From NCBI GenBank assembly GCA_018609945.1, contig JAHENO010000123.1, positions 1 through 6,470 on the forward strand: DNA of 6,470 nt, given 5' to 3'. Below the pieces are notes generated by a model that saw nothing but the letters and a program-made list of their open reading frames with translations, was not told the DNA's origin and ran no database searches. Of this stretch, positions 1 through 5,383 are shown piece after piece. The DNA comes from Haloarculaceae archaeon (GTDB lineage Archaea > Halobacteriota > Halobacteria > Halobacteriales > Haloarculaceae). How positions within the stretch are numbered: position 1 is the stretch's first letter; every line of letters starts with the position of its first letter. The translations under genes were made by a program, and so were the position numbers.

Positions 1-74
1 CTGAAGCATCTGTTCGAACCCGACCGCGACCGGCGCCAGGCGGTCGCGGTCGATGAAACCAAGCTTGAGATCGA
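1..74 (+). pseudogene. DDE transposase remnant, truncated at both ends
   Basis: Frame 1 reads LKHLFEPDRDRRQ followed by AVAVDETKLEIE. The hydrophobic strand ending in VDET is the usual setting of the first catalytic aspartate in IS6-like transposases of haloarchaea, which normally continue into a W/Y-rich strand (VWAAVD-like). Here that continuation is missing: after about base 74 the same frame gives unrelated residues and stops at 121-123, while a different frame becomes the convincing one. The fragment therefore lost everything after the first catalytic residue, and its N terminus lies beyond the window edge. It cannot encode an active enzyme. The exact IS family is uncertain (IS6-like is my best guess); that it is a transposase fragment is more secure than the family name. 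Confidence 0.6.
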
Positions 75-296
75 GGCATTCCATTTGGCAAAGAGGAACT
101 CGAATTTGAACTGCAGCAATTGACCGCATTCATTGATGGAGACAACGAAGACTGTGAGTGGGTGTGGCTGACGGCCAAGGAAGTCCTCGATACGCCCGCA
201 CTCAATCCGGGCAATATACAGAATGTGGGAGAAGTGTCGTTTGATGAGGTTCTCCACGACATTGATCGTGCTGATATCCACCACGGCCATACGTAG
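69..296 (+). pseudogene. C-terminal fragment of an unrecognised acidic protein
   Basis: An open frame runs from just after an in-frame stop at 66-68 to the TAG at 294-296. It has no ATG, and the transposase remnant lies immediately upstream, so it looks like the 3' part of a gene whose 5' part was lost. From base 75 it reads GIPFGKEELEFELQQL, then an acidic stretch (FIDGDNEDCEWVW), then LTAKEVLDTPALNPGN and a tail ending DIDRADIHHGHT. The density of D and E fits a haloarchaeal protein, and the amphipathic pattern supports real coding. I do not recognise the family and assign no function. Its base composition is far less GC-rich than the genes to the right, as expected of accessory or transferred DNA. 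A GTG at 204-206 could start only a roughly 30-residue product. Confidence 0.45.
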
Positions 297-305
297 GTCG
301 TGGTG
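279..305. repeat. 10-bp stem-loop at the stop codon of the gene fragment
   Basis: CACCACGGCC (279-288) pairs with GGTCGTGGTG (296-305) around the loop ATACGTA. There are nine Watson-Crick pairs and one G-U pair. The TAG of the gene fragment lies at the loop/arm edge. There is no following T tract, so it is not a classical intrinsic terminator, but it could stabilise or end the 3' side of the plus-strand transcript. Confidence 0.45.
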
Positions 306-387
306 AACGACTTCTCCGCCATTCTCGTCAAAAACAACAGCGCGGTTGTGAGCTTCACTCTATCTGTCTGCCCTGATTTAGATACCC

Positions 388-457
388 CGAACCTGAGCGG
401 TTCGCCGTGCAAGACTCGCGCGTTCCATCTTGCACGACGTTTCTGACAACTATCAGA
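388..457. repeat. Three consecutive stem-loops downstream of the SDR gene
   Basis: Three perfect inverted repeats follow one another. The first is CGAACC/GGTTCG (388-393 with 399-404, 5-nt loop). The second is CGTGCAAGA/TCTTGCACG (406-414 with 428-436, 13-nt loop). The third is TCTGA/TCAGA (442-446 with 453-457, 6-nt loop). They lie 40-110 bases past the stop of the minus-strand SDR gene, and no convincing gene covers them. They may be a transcription end or RNA-processing region for the minus strand, or the subterminal part of a decayed insertion sequence. The rest of 297-496 shows nothing I can name. Confidence 0.4.
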
Positions 458-496
458 GGATGCAGAGGCGCACAAGCTTGCCCTTGCTGTCCCCTC

Positions 497-1411
497 TCAG
501 CTCCCGTCGGCCGACGCCGACAGCCGGAGTGACTGGTCGAGGTCGACCAGTTCCTCGCTACGCTCCCAGAGTCGCCGGGCAGTCGCGTCGTCGCGCGCTT
601 CCCGCGAGGGCTGGCGGGGCGTGCAGTCAGCGAAGTACTCGCCGGTGACATCAGCCACCTCCGGCGAGGCGGCCAGGTAGACCGCCGTTCCCGCCCCCTC
701 TTGCACGCTCGTCCCGACGCCAGGCAGGACGCGTGCGGCCTTCATCGGGAGACGGATCGGCGCGGGCACCTGCCGGAAGAAGGCGCTCCCGGGCACGAAC
801 CCCGGGTGGAAGCAGTTGGCCGTCACGCGGTCGGTCCGGCGGGCGAGTTCGCGCGTGAACAGGACGTTCGCCAGCTTCGACCGGCTGTAGCGCGCGAAAC
901 TGCTACCCTCCGTGGCTTCGAGCTGGTCGACGTCGATACTCCCGCTCCGGTGGGCACCCGAGGAGGTCGTCACTATCCGCCCTCCGTCGGGCATCTCGGG
1001 CAACAGGTGGTGGGTCAACAGGAACGGCGCGAGGTGGTTCACTGCGATGGTGTACTCGATGCCCGCGGCAGTCGTCCCGGCGTTGCGGAACATCCCGCCC
1101 GCGTTGTTCACGAGGACGTCCACCGAGTCGACGCTGGCCGCGACGTCCGCGGCCATCGTCCGGACGCTCGCCTGGTTGGCGAAGTCCGCCAGAAAGAGAT
1201 CGGCCCCTGCCGCCGCCGTTTCGGCGAGGTCGTCGAGGGTCGCCTCGCCGCGCTCCCGGTCGCGGCCGTGGACGAGCACCTGGGCACCCAGCCGGCCGAA
1301 GGCCAGCGCCGCTTCGCGGCCGATGCCGCTGGTCGAGCCGGTGACCAGCGCCGTCGTCTCCGAGAGGTCGACGTCCGTCACGCCGGCGTGCAGTTCGGGG
1401 CGGCGCGTCAT
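497..1411 (-). CDS. Short-chain dehydrogenase/reductase (SDR), retinol-dehydrogenase-like
   Basis: This 304-residue protein is a classical SDR oxidoreductase, a cytoplasmic NAD(P)-dependent enzyme that interconverts an alcohol and a carbonyl group. The Rossmann glycine motif TGSTSGIG is at residues 24-31. The HGR after strand 2 (Arg50) favours NADP(H). NNAG is at 102-105, the structural Asn at 125, catalytic Ser in TSS (149-151), and Tyr175/Lys179 in YSRSK. HPG at 202-204 matches the usual post-active-site loop. Length and motif order resemble the retinol dehydrogenase/WWOX-like branch, but the substrate cannot be read from sequence. ATG at 1411 is the only early start compatible with the complete fold. 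No Shine-Dalgarno is visible. It lies 62 bases after rps3ae on the same strand with no strong TATA box, so it may be read through from that operon or leaderless from a weak promoter. Confidence 0.93.
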   Translation of the reverse strand: MTRRPELHAGVTDVDLSETTALVTGSTSGIGREAALAFGRLGAQVLVHGRDRERGEATLDDLAETAAAGADLFLADFANQASVRTMAADVAASVDSVDVLVNNAGGMFRNAGTTAAGIEYTIAVNHLAPFLLTHHLLPEMPDGGRIVTTSSGAHRSGSIDVDQLEATEGSSFARYSRSKLANVLFTRELARRTDRVTANCFHPGFVPGSAFFRQVPAPIRLPMKAARVLPGVGTSVQEGAGTAVYLAASPEVADVTGEYFADCTPRQPSREARDDATARRLWERSEELVDLDQSLRLSASADGS

Positions 1412-1412
1412 A

Positions 1413-1458
1413 TCCGACCGTTCGACGCGAGACAGTAGTGGCTTCGGGTTCGGTCGGT
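1413..1458. repeat. Inverted repeat between rps3ae and the SDR gene
   Basis: CCGACCG at 1414-1420 is the reverse complement of CGGTCGG at 1451-1457, with a 30-base spacer. One arm sits directly before the SDR start codon. It could be an operator half-site pair or a weak 3' structure of the rps3ae transcript. In such GC-rich DNA, chance is also possible. Confidence 0.25.
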
Positions 1459-1473
1459 GGAAGATGGTGACGA

Positions 1474-2094
1474 CTACTCGTCGACGTCGACGCTCGTCTC
1501 CTCTTCGGCTGCGACTTCCTCGGGGCGGGCCTCGAGCGTCGCCTTCTGGACCTCGACGCGCCGGAGGGGGTAGATGGTCTTGGCCTCGTTGTAGATGGCC
1601 GATGAGAGCCGTCCCTCGACGATGCTATCGACGAGATCCTCGAAGGGGCGGTCGCTCGCGGCGTCCTCGACGAGGTCGATCATCGTCCGGCGGATGGCCT
1701 TCTCCTGGCTCTCGTCGGCGCCTTTCGTCGTCAGCGCGACCGGCTGGATCTGCAGGCGGTAGTCGTCGGTCGTCAGGACCGTCACGTACGCCTCGACCTT
1801 CGAGGAACCCCGGCGGACGAGGCTCCGCAGGTAGTCGCGCGTCAGTTCGTGCTTGACGAACTCCGAGTAGGCGGTGTCCGTCGCGACTTCCGTGATCTTG
1901 AAGGTGAGTTTCGTGTTGTTCTCGCTGGCGTCGTTGCGGATGTCGCCGAGCGTCGTCTCGATGGTGCGACCCAGGACCTTCTCGGCCTCGTCGGCCGGCG
2001 TCTCGCCGAGTTTCTCCCGGTCGAACTGCTCCGGGGCCAGCACCTCGTACCACTGCTTCTGTTGCTTGCGTCTGGATACTGATCGTTCGCTCAT
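1474..2094 (-). CDS. rps3ae: 30S ribosomal protein S3Ae (eS1)
   Basis: This 206-residue protein is the archaeal/eukaryotic small-subunit protein eS1 (S3Ae), which sits on the platform near the mRNA exit region. It begins MSERSVSRRKQQKQWYEVLA, a basic N terminus followed by the conserved W-Y-x-V-x-A-P entry to the fold. It then carries the conserved blocks GRTIETTLGDI (residues 42-52), KLTFKITEV (62-70) and HELTRDYLRSLVRRGSSKVE (82-101). Near the C terminus it has IYPLRRVEVQK (174-184), then an acidic tail typical of halophiles. Length is normal for haloarchaea. The ATG overlaps the pcc1 stop as ATGA, and no Shine-Dalgarno is visible, so translation is probably coupled to pcc1. It is the last gene of the rps15 operon before the 62-base gap to the SDR gene. 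Confidence 0.97.
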   Translation of the reverse strand: MSERSVSRRKQQKQWYEVLAPEQFDREKLGETPADEAEKVLGRTIETTLGDIRNDASENNTKLTFKITEVATDTAYSEFVKHELTRDYLRSLVRRGSSKVEAYVTVLTTDDYRLQIQPVALTTKGADESQEKAIRRTMIDLVEDAASDRPFEDLVDSIVEGRLSSAIYNEAKTIYPLRRVEVQKATLEARPEEVAAEEETSVDVDE

Positions 2095-2360
2095 GTCTGT
2101 GTATCTTCGTCTGTCTGTTGCTGTGTGTCGATGTCTCGTGTGTCGGTACTCGCCAGCCGCGTCGCGACCTGGAGGTTGACGACGTAGTCGTCGACAGTCG
2201 CCTGGAGGCCGCCCGTACTCGACCGGTGGATGGTCGTCGTGACCGTCGCGTCGTCGACTGCGGTGTCCATCTCGTCGGTGTTGTCCGGGCCGAGTGCTGC
2301 CGCCACCGCACGGGCGGTCGCAGCGTCGGCGTGTGTCGTGCGAACGCGTGCGCGTCTCAT
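2091..2360 (-). CDS. pcc1: KEOPS complex subunit Pcc1
   Basis: An 89-residue acidic protein recognised as Pcc1 by size, pattern and genomic position between the RecJ-like gene and rps3ae, an arrangement I know from haloarchaea. Pcc1 is the small dimerising subunit of KEOPS, which with Kae1, Bud32 and Cgi121 makes the t6A modification at position 37 of ANN-decoding tRNAs. Visible features are an alternating beta-strand start (RRARVRTTHADAATARAVAA), a second strand region (ATVTTTIHRSSTGGLQATVD, residues 38-57) and a helix with DYVVNLQVATRLAS (58-71). A low-complexity Thr/Asp/Gln tail follows from about 72 and looks disordered. The ATG at 2360 overlaps the upstream stop as ATGA and has a GGGAGG Shine-Dalgarno four bases before it. 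The stop overlaps the rps3ae start the same way. Confidence 0.85.
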   Translation of the reverse strand: MRRARVRTTHADAATARAVAAALGPDNTDEMDTAVDDATVTTTIHRSSTGGLQATVDDYVVNLQVATRLASTDTRDIDTQQQTDEDTQT

Positions 2361-3490
2361 TGTGCCTCCCTGAACGCGACGACGAACTCCGAGTCCTCGG
2401 CGTCGAACCGGGCACGCCCGCGCCGCGGGGTGCCGTTGCCGGTCCCGCCGACGGCCGTTGCCGCAGTCGCCATCGCCGTTCCGACGTCCGGGCCCGTCTC
2501 GGGCGTCCGGACCGCCGCGGCTTCGCCGTCTGCGACGACGAGCACGACCGGCTCCGGCGAGCGGAAGTCCCTGACGAGCCGCGCGACGGTCCCGACCGGC
2601 GCCGCCTCTGCACAGCAGACGGCGTACAGGCCGTCGTACCGGCCGGTCGTCGCCGCACGGACCGCCCGGTGTGCGCGCCGGCCGTGGGCCCGCCAGGCGT
2701 CGAGTGCCGCCTCGTGGTCGTCCGCGCCCAGCGCGAGTCCGACGCCCACGCCGGGGCGCGTCCGCGCGAGTGCGTCGAGGACGTCCGCGTAGCCGCCCAC
2801 GGTCCCGAACGGACCGCCGGCGTAGGGCCGGAAGAACCGCTCGACGGCCGCCGTCCCCCGCTCGGTCACGTCCTCGTCGCCGGCGACGGCGAGCGCGACC
2901 AGCGAGGCCACGCGGCGGCGCGCCTCCTCGTCCATCGCGGCCGTGTCGACGCCCGCGAGCAGGTCGGCGGCCGCCTCGGGGTCCCCGGAGACGGGCGCGT
3001 GCAGGAGCGTCGAGTGCGCGATGGCCTCGACGGGGTCGTCGACCGGGCCGGCGACACCCGGCCGGCGCGCCAGCCCCAGCCGTTCGGGGTCGAGCCGTTC
3101 GCCCGGGACAGCGTCCGCGGCGACGACGCCGGCGAGTGTCAGCGTCGGGTCCGGCTCGAATCCCGGCGGCGCGATCTCCGTTGCCACGTCGTATGCGGCG
3201 CGGCTGGCGACGCCGTCGACCCCGAGTGACGCGTCCGCCGCGGCCGCGGGCCGGCCGAGTGCGAGCGTCAGGTCGGCGTCGGTCGCCCGGTCGGCACCCG
3301 CGGGCAGCCCGGCGACGGTCGCCTGGAAGGGGGTGTCGCCGGCCTCGAGGGCGTCGGCGAGCACGCCCAGCGCAGCGAGCGCGTCGCCGTTTGCCCCTGC
3401 GACGAGGCGGACGAATCTGGCCTCCCCGAGGGCGGCGGCGACGTCGCTGATCGCGGGTGCAGCCCCGTCCGGGCGACCTGTCGTCGACAT
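2357..3490 (-). CDS. RecJ/DHH-superfamily protein, probably catalytically inactive
   Basis: A 377-residue protein placed in the DHH (RecJ-like) family by its N-terminal pattern, its C-terminal DHHA1-like segment and its position between rps15 and pcc1. The first block, LVAGANGDALAALGVLADAL (residues 29-48), aligns with the HxDxDG motif of active RecJ, but only Asp36 remains. Where a DHH triplet would be expected the chain reads LTLALGRPAAAADASLG (74-90), with no His-His pair. The C terminus (VGGTGNGTPRRGRARF, 347-362) matches the glycine-rich DHHA1 motif with its His lost. Family knowledge: active members are single-strand 5' exonucleases, while degenerate ones (eukaryotic Cdc45, some archaeal partners of GINS or of active RecJ) are structural. 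I infer a scaffold role in replication or repair. The ATG follows the rps15 TAG with no gap and no Shine-Dalgarno, suggesting coupled translation. Confidence 0.82.
   Translation of the reverse strand: MSTTGRPDGAAPAISDVAAALGEARFVRLVAGANGDALAALGVLADALEAGDTPFQATVAGLPAGADRATDADLTLALGRPAAAADASLGVDGVASRAAYDVATEIAPPGFEPDPTLTLAGVVAADAVPGERLDPERLGLARRPGVAGPVDDPVEAIAHSTLLHAPVSGDPEAAADLLAGVDTAAMDEEARRRVASLVALAVAGDEDVTERGTAAVERFFRPYAGGPFGTVGGYADVLDALARTRPGVGVGLALGADDHEAALDAWRAHGRRAHRAVRAATTGRYDGLYAVCCAEAAPVGTVARLVRDFRSPEPVVLVVADGEAAAVRTPETGPDVGTAMATAATAVGGTGNGTPRRGRARFDAEDSEFVVAFREAQ
2365..2370 (-). promoter_or_regulatory. Shine-Dalgarno for pcc1
   Basis: On the minus strand GGGAGG lies four bases before the pcc1 ATG (2360-2358), inside the 3' end of the RecJ-like gene. 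It is the only clear Shine-Dalgarno in the rps15 operon and supports the ATGA-overlap start. Confidence 0.6.
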
Positions 3491-3952
3491 CTATAGGACC
3501 CGTTTTGCGGTGTCGTAACTGTAGGTGAACTCCTCGTCGAGTTCGTCGCCGCGGTAGTAGTTGACGAGGCGGCGGATCTTCGACTCGGTGTTCTGGAGCG
3601 CGCGCTTGTTCTGGTAGTCGGTCGGGTTCTCCTCCATGTGGTCGCGCAGGCGAACCGCCTGCTCCATGAGGTTGCGCAGATCCTCCGGGAGTTCGGGGTC
3701 TGCGTCGTGTTCCTCCAGGATTTCGGTTATCTTCTTGCCCGTCGCGAGCGAGACGTCCGGGATCGGCGTGCCGTGGACGCCCTCGTCGCGGAGTTTGAGG
3801 CCGATCTCGCTCGGGCCGTGGCCCGCCTCGGCGAGATCCACCACCCGCTGCTCGATCGCCTCTTCGTCGACGTCACTCCACTCCGGTGGGTCGTCTGCCA
3901 CGGGCCGGTCCGAACCGGAGGACCCGCGGCGGCGTGAGTGCATTCGTGCCAT
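3491..3952 (-). CDS. rps15: 30S ribosomal protein S15 (uS15)
   Basis: This 153-residue protein is the archaeal form of uS15, which binds 16S rRNA in the platform of the small subunit. The N terminus MARMHSRRRGSSGSDRP is the typical archaeal extension. EWSDVDEEAIEQRVVDLAEA (residues 24-43) and the block GHGPSEIGLKLRDEGVHGTP (44-63) are also archaeal/eukaryotic features absent from bacterial S15. The rRNA-binding helices follow at 87-134 (LRDHMEEN, NKRALQNTESKIRRLVNYYR). The frame is open upstream to 4027 without homology, so ATG 3952 is the start. No Shine-Dalgarno precedes it (AAAGAAACC abuts the ATG). It opens the rps15/RecJ-like/pcc1/rps3ae operon. Three stem-loops lie in the spacer before it; bacterial S15 represses its own mRNA through leader structure, so autoregulation is a possible but unproven reading. 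Confidence 0.97.
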   Translation of the reverse strand: MARMHSRRRGSSGSDRPVADDPPEWSDVDEEAIEQRVVDLAEAGHGPSEIGLKLRDEGVHGTPIPDVSLATGKKITEILEEHDADPELPEDLRNLMEQAVRLRDHMEENPTDYQNKRALQNTESKIRRLVNYYRGDELDEEFTYSYDTAKRVL

Positions 3953-3970
3953 GGTTTCTTTGGAACTGCA

Positions 3971-3989
3971 CGGACCGCTCCGTGGTCCG
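3971..3989 (-). repeat. Stem-loop 18 bases before the rps15 start
   Basis: CGGACC (3971-3976) and GGTCCG (3984-3989) form a perfect 6-bp stem with a 7-base loop. As RNA from the minus strand it would sit just upstream of the rps15 ATG, if a leader is transcribed. Confidence 0.4.
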
Positions 3990-4007
3990 CGAGACTGCTC
4001 GCGTGCG

Positions 4008-4020
4008 TCGCGTGACGCGA
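4008..4020 (-). repeat. Short stem-loop in the rps15 upstream region
   Basis: TCGCG (4008-4012) and CGCGA (4016-4020) form a perfect 5-bp stem with a 3-base centre. It is the middle one of three stem-loops in the spacer. Its short arms and GC-rich setting make chance plausible. Confidence 0.25.
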
Positions 4021-4038
4021 ACACCACCGCAATCCCGA

Positions 4039-4056
4039 GCCACCCAATCGGGTGGC
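4039..4056 (-). repeat. 7-bp stem-loop between the surface-protein and rps15 operons
   Basis: GCCACCC (4039-4045) and GGGTGGC (4050-4056) form a perfect 7-bp stem closed by a 4-base loop. It lies about 140 bases past the DUF7289-like stop and about 90 before rps15. It could end the upstream transcript or belong to the rps15 leader. No T tract follows on the minus strand, which weakens an intrinsic-terminator reading. Confidence 0.4.
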
Positions 4057-4106
4057 GCTGTCAGATTTGCGGCCGTGCGTTCCCACCTGTACCCAGCCTG
4101 TCCGTC

Positions 4107-4124
4107 CTGTTAACGGTTTCTTTC
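4107..4124 (-). promoter_or_regulatory. Possible rps15 promoter (BRE/TATA-like)
   Basis: On the minus strand GAAAGAAACC (4124-4115) precedes GTTAAC (4114-4109). The purine-rich run resembles an archaeal BRE and the AT-rich hexamer a weak TATA box. It is the most AT-rich part of the 242-base spacer. It would give a leader of very roughly 130 bases carrying all three stem-loops. GTTAAC is not a strong haloarchaeal TATA box, so this is tentative. Confidence 0.25.
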
Positions 4125-4194
4125 TCCACACGGTTCGGTGCCCGTCCGCCCCACGTGTCCCGAGACAGGCCGGACAGTACCACCGCACGGGGGC

Positions 4195-4947
4195 TCACCG
4201 GACCAGCGACAGGTCGATCTCGTGGGCGGTCACGTACAGCCGGGAGAACGAATCCCGCTGACACTCGGTGACGCCGCCGGCCGGGCCCGAGCAGTCGAAG
4301 CCCTCCTCTTCGAGGTGGTCGTGCCAGCGGTCGGCCCGCGGCGAGGTGACGTTGAGGACGACCGTCTGGTAGGTGCCGTCGGTGTCGCTGACGACGACAT
4401 CCCGATCCGTGACTGCGCTTCGCACCAGCACCGTCCCTCCGCTGACGCTGACGGTTCCGGTCGACCGCGTTGCCGGGATTGTGATGTGGACGTTGTCGTC
4501 GCTGCTGAGCACCGGCGGGTCCGAAACCACGAGCCCGCCGTCGCGGTTCGTCCGGAACACGGCCCCGGCCTCGTAGACGAGATTCCGTTCCTCGTCGAGT
4601 CGCTGGACCACCGGCCGGACGGTGTAGCTGGTGTCGTTGTCCCAGGAACTCCCGTCGTAGAGGTGGACGCGGACGGTCACGTTGTCGCCGGTCCGCAGTT
4701 GGCTGTCCCCGATGTTCATCTCCGTCGCACGGCTGGGCGCGTGTTCGGTGTGGAGCTGTGCCATGTTGTCGTGCAGGACGTCGAAGGCTGTCTCGGCGTT
4801 CCGGTTCTGCTCGGCAGAGCGAACGTCCTCGAGCACACCGATCCCGACGCCGGACACGAGGCCGATCGATGTGAGGACGAGACCGAACACCAGCACGTAA
4901 CCGATCACCTCGCTGACAGCGCGGTCGCCGGTGCTGGCGTCAGCCAT
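4195..4947 (-). CDS. Pilin-like exported protein, DUF7289-like
   Basis: A 250-residue protein with one N-terminal hydrophobic segment (about residues 13-37) and a hydrophilic, strand-rich exterior domain. GDRAVSEVIGYVLVFGLVL (7-25) closely follows the class III signal pattern of haloarchaeal PilA (DRAVSPVIG-like), where the prepilin peptidase PibD cleaves between A and V and the hydrophobic part becomes the assembly helix. I infer a minor pilin or pilus-like surface component. Three sequons (Asn89, 104, 199) and two cysteines (219, 229) lie in the exterior part, and the cysteines could form a disulfide. The ATG overlaps the preceding gene by eight bases (ATGGCTGA) with GGTGAT five bases upstream. 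It is the last gene of the operon. The DUF7289 name is from memory; the pilin-like N terminus is seen directly. Confidence 0.85.
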   Translation of the reverse strand: MADASTGDRAVSEVIGYVLVFGLVLTSIGLVSGVGIGVLEDVRSAEQNRNAETAFDVLHDNMAQLHTEHAPSRATEMNIGDSQLRTGDNVTVRVHLYDGSSWDNDTSYTVRPVVQRLDEERNLVYEAGAVFRTNRDGGLVVSDPPVLSSDDNVHITIPATRSTGTVSVSGGTVLVRSAVTDRDVVVSDTDGTYQTVVLNVTSPRADRWHDHLEEEGFDCSGPAGGVTECQRDSFSRLYVTAHEIDLSLVR

Positions 4948-5383
4948 TCCGTATCACCAGTTCGTCGGCCGATTCGTCGTAGACGACGACCACCTCGCCG
5001 CCGTTCGCCGTCGACTCCCCGACAGCGGTGGTGTTCTCGATCTCGACTGTCACCGACACGTCGGGATCGGTCGCGTTGAGGTGGAGTGTCCCCCCGTCCG
5101 CGGTGACCAGTTCGACGCGGTAGCTCGCCCCGCTCACCCGCCTGGGGAACGTCTCGTTGACAGCCACGGTCGGCGTACCGTCTCCAGCCTCGACGAGGCG
5201 GTCGGCGGCCTCCACGTTCCCCGCGAGGTGCTGGCCGACGACCTCCAGTTCCTGGCGGACGACCTCTTCGCGTGTGTCCTCGACGAACCCGGTGCCGGCG
5301 ATGAGCAACCCGGCCGTGAGTAGTCCGGCGATCGCCAGCGTGAGGGTGTACCCCAGCGCGATCGAGACCGCTCTGTCAGCCAT
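4940..5383 (-). CDS. Pilin-like exported protein, DUF7266-like
   Basis: A 147-residue protein with the N terminus MADRAVSIALGYTLTLAIAG. The DRA/VS..G pattern and hydrophobic helix (about residues 6-31) are the PilA-like class III signal shared with the downstream gene. After the helix come an acidic amphipathic segment (FVEDTREEVVRQELEVVGQH, 33-52) and a beta-rich domain with sequons at Asn76, 103 and 117. There is no cysteine. I infer a membrane-anchored or assembled minor pilin-like subunit facing outward. A GTG at 5392 would add three residues (MRT), but ATG 5383 has a GGTGA Shine-Dalgarno five bases before it and gives MAD, the same start as the next gene. It overlaps both neighbours by eight bases (ATGGCTGA each time), implying coupled translation. 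The family name DUF7266 is from memory. Confidence 0.83.
   Translation of the reverse strand: MADRAVSIALGYTLTLAIAGLLTAGLLIAGTGFVEDTREEVVRQELEVVGQHLAGNVEAADRLVEAGDGTPTVAVNETFPRRVSGASYRVELVTADGGTLHLNATDPDVSVTVEIENTTAVGESTANGGEVVVVYDESADELVIRNG
4953..4958 (-). promoter_or_regulatory. Shine-Dalgarno for the DUF7289-like gene
   Basis: GGTGAT on the minus strand matches the archaeal anti-Shine-Dalgarno core and lies five bases before the ATG at 4947, inside the last codons of the upstream gene. It fixes the start that gives the 8-base overlap. Confidence 0.65.

Noticed and set aside
303..446. A 47-codon plus-strand open frame starting with GTG after the orphan fragment
   Set aside because: It is short, has no Shine-Dalgarno or recognisable motif, and runs through two of the inverted repeats; random coding is as likely.
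60..480. CAAGCTTG at both 60-67 and 473-480 as a possible target-site duplication
   Set aside because: An 8-base palindrome occurring twice in about 500 bases is expected by chance, and the flanking sequence shows no element ends.
2095..2658. N-terminal extension of S3Ae up to base 2658
   Set aside because: The added sequence is Arg/Ser/Thr-rich and is the out-of-frame reading of pcc1 and the RecJ-like gene; the family starts at MSERSVSRRK.
2294..3229. Long plus-strand open frames opposite the RecJ-like gene
   Set aside because: They are antisense shadows produced by high GC at third codon positions; the translations are Arg/Pro-rich or basic, unlike halophile proteins, and the minus-strand gene is well supported.
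3953..4027. N-terminal extension of S15 up to base 4027
   Set aside because: The extra 25 residues do not resemble the family, and MARMHSRRRG at 3952 is the typical archaeal S15 start.
4153..4176. Short inverted repeats (TGTCC/GGACA and others) after the DUF7289-like stop as a terminator
   Set aside because: Stems are only 4-5 bp with no following T tract on the minus strand.
4138..5079. A 313-codon plus-strand open frame across the DUF7266/DUF7289-like genes
   Set aside because: It lies opposite two supported genes with Shine-Dalgarno sites and signal-like N termini, and its own sequence ends in an Arg/Pro-rich low-complexity stretch.
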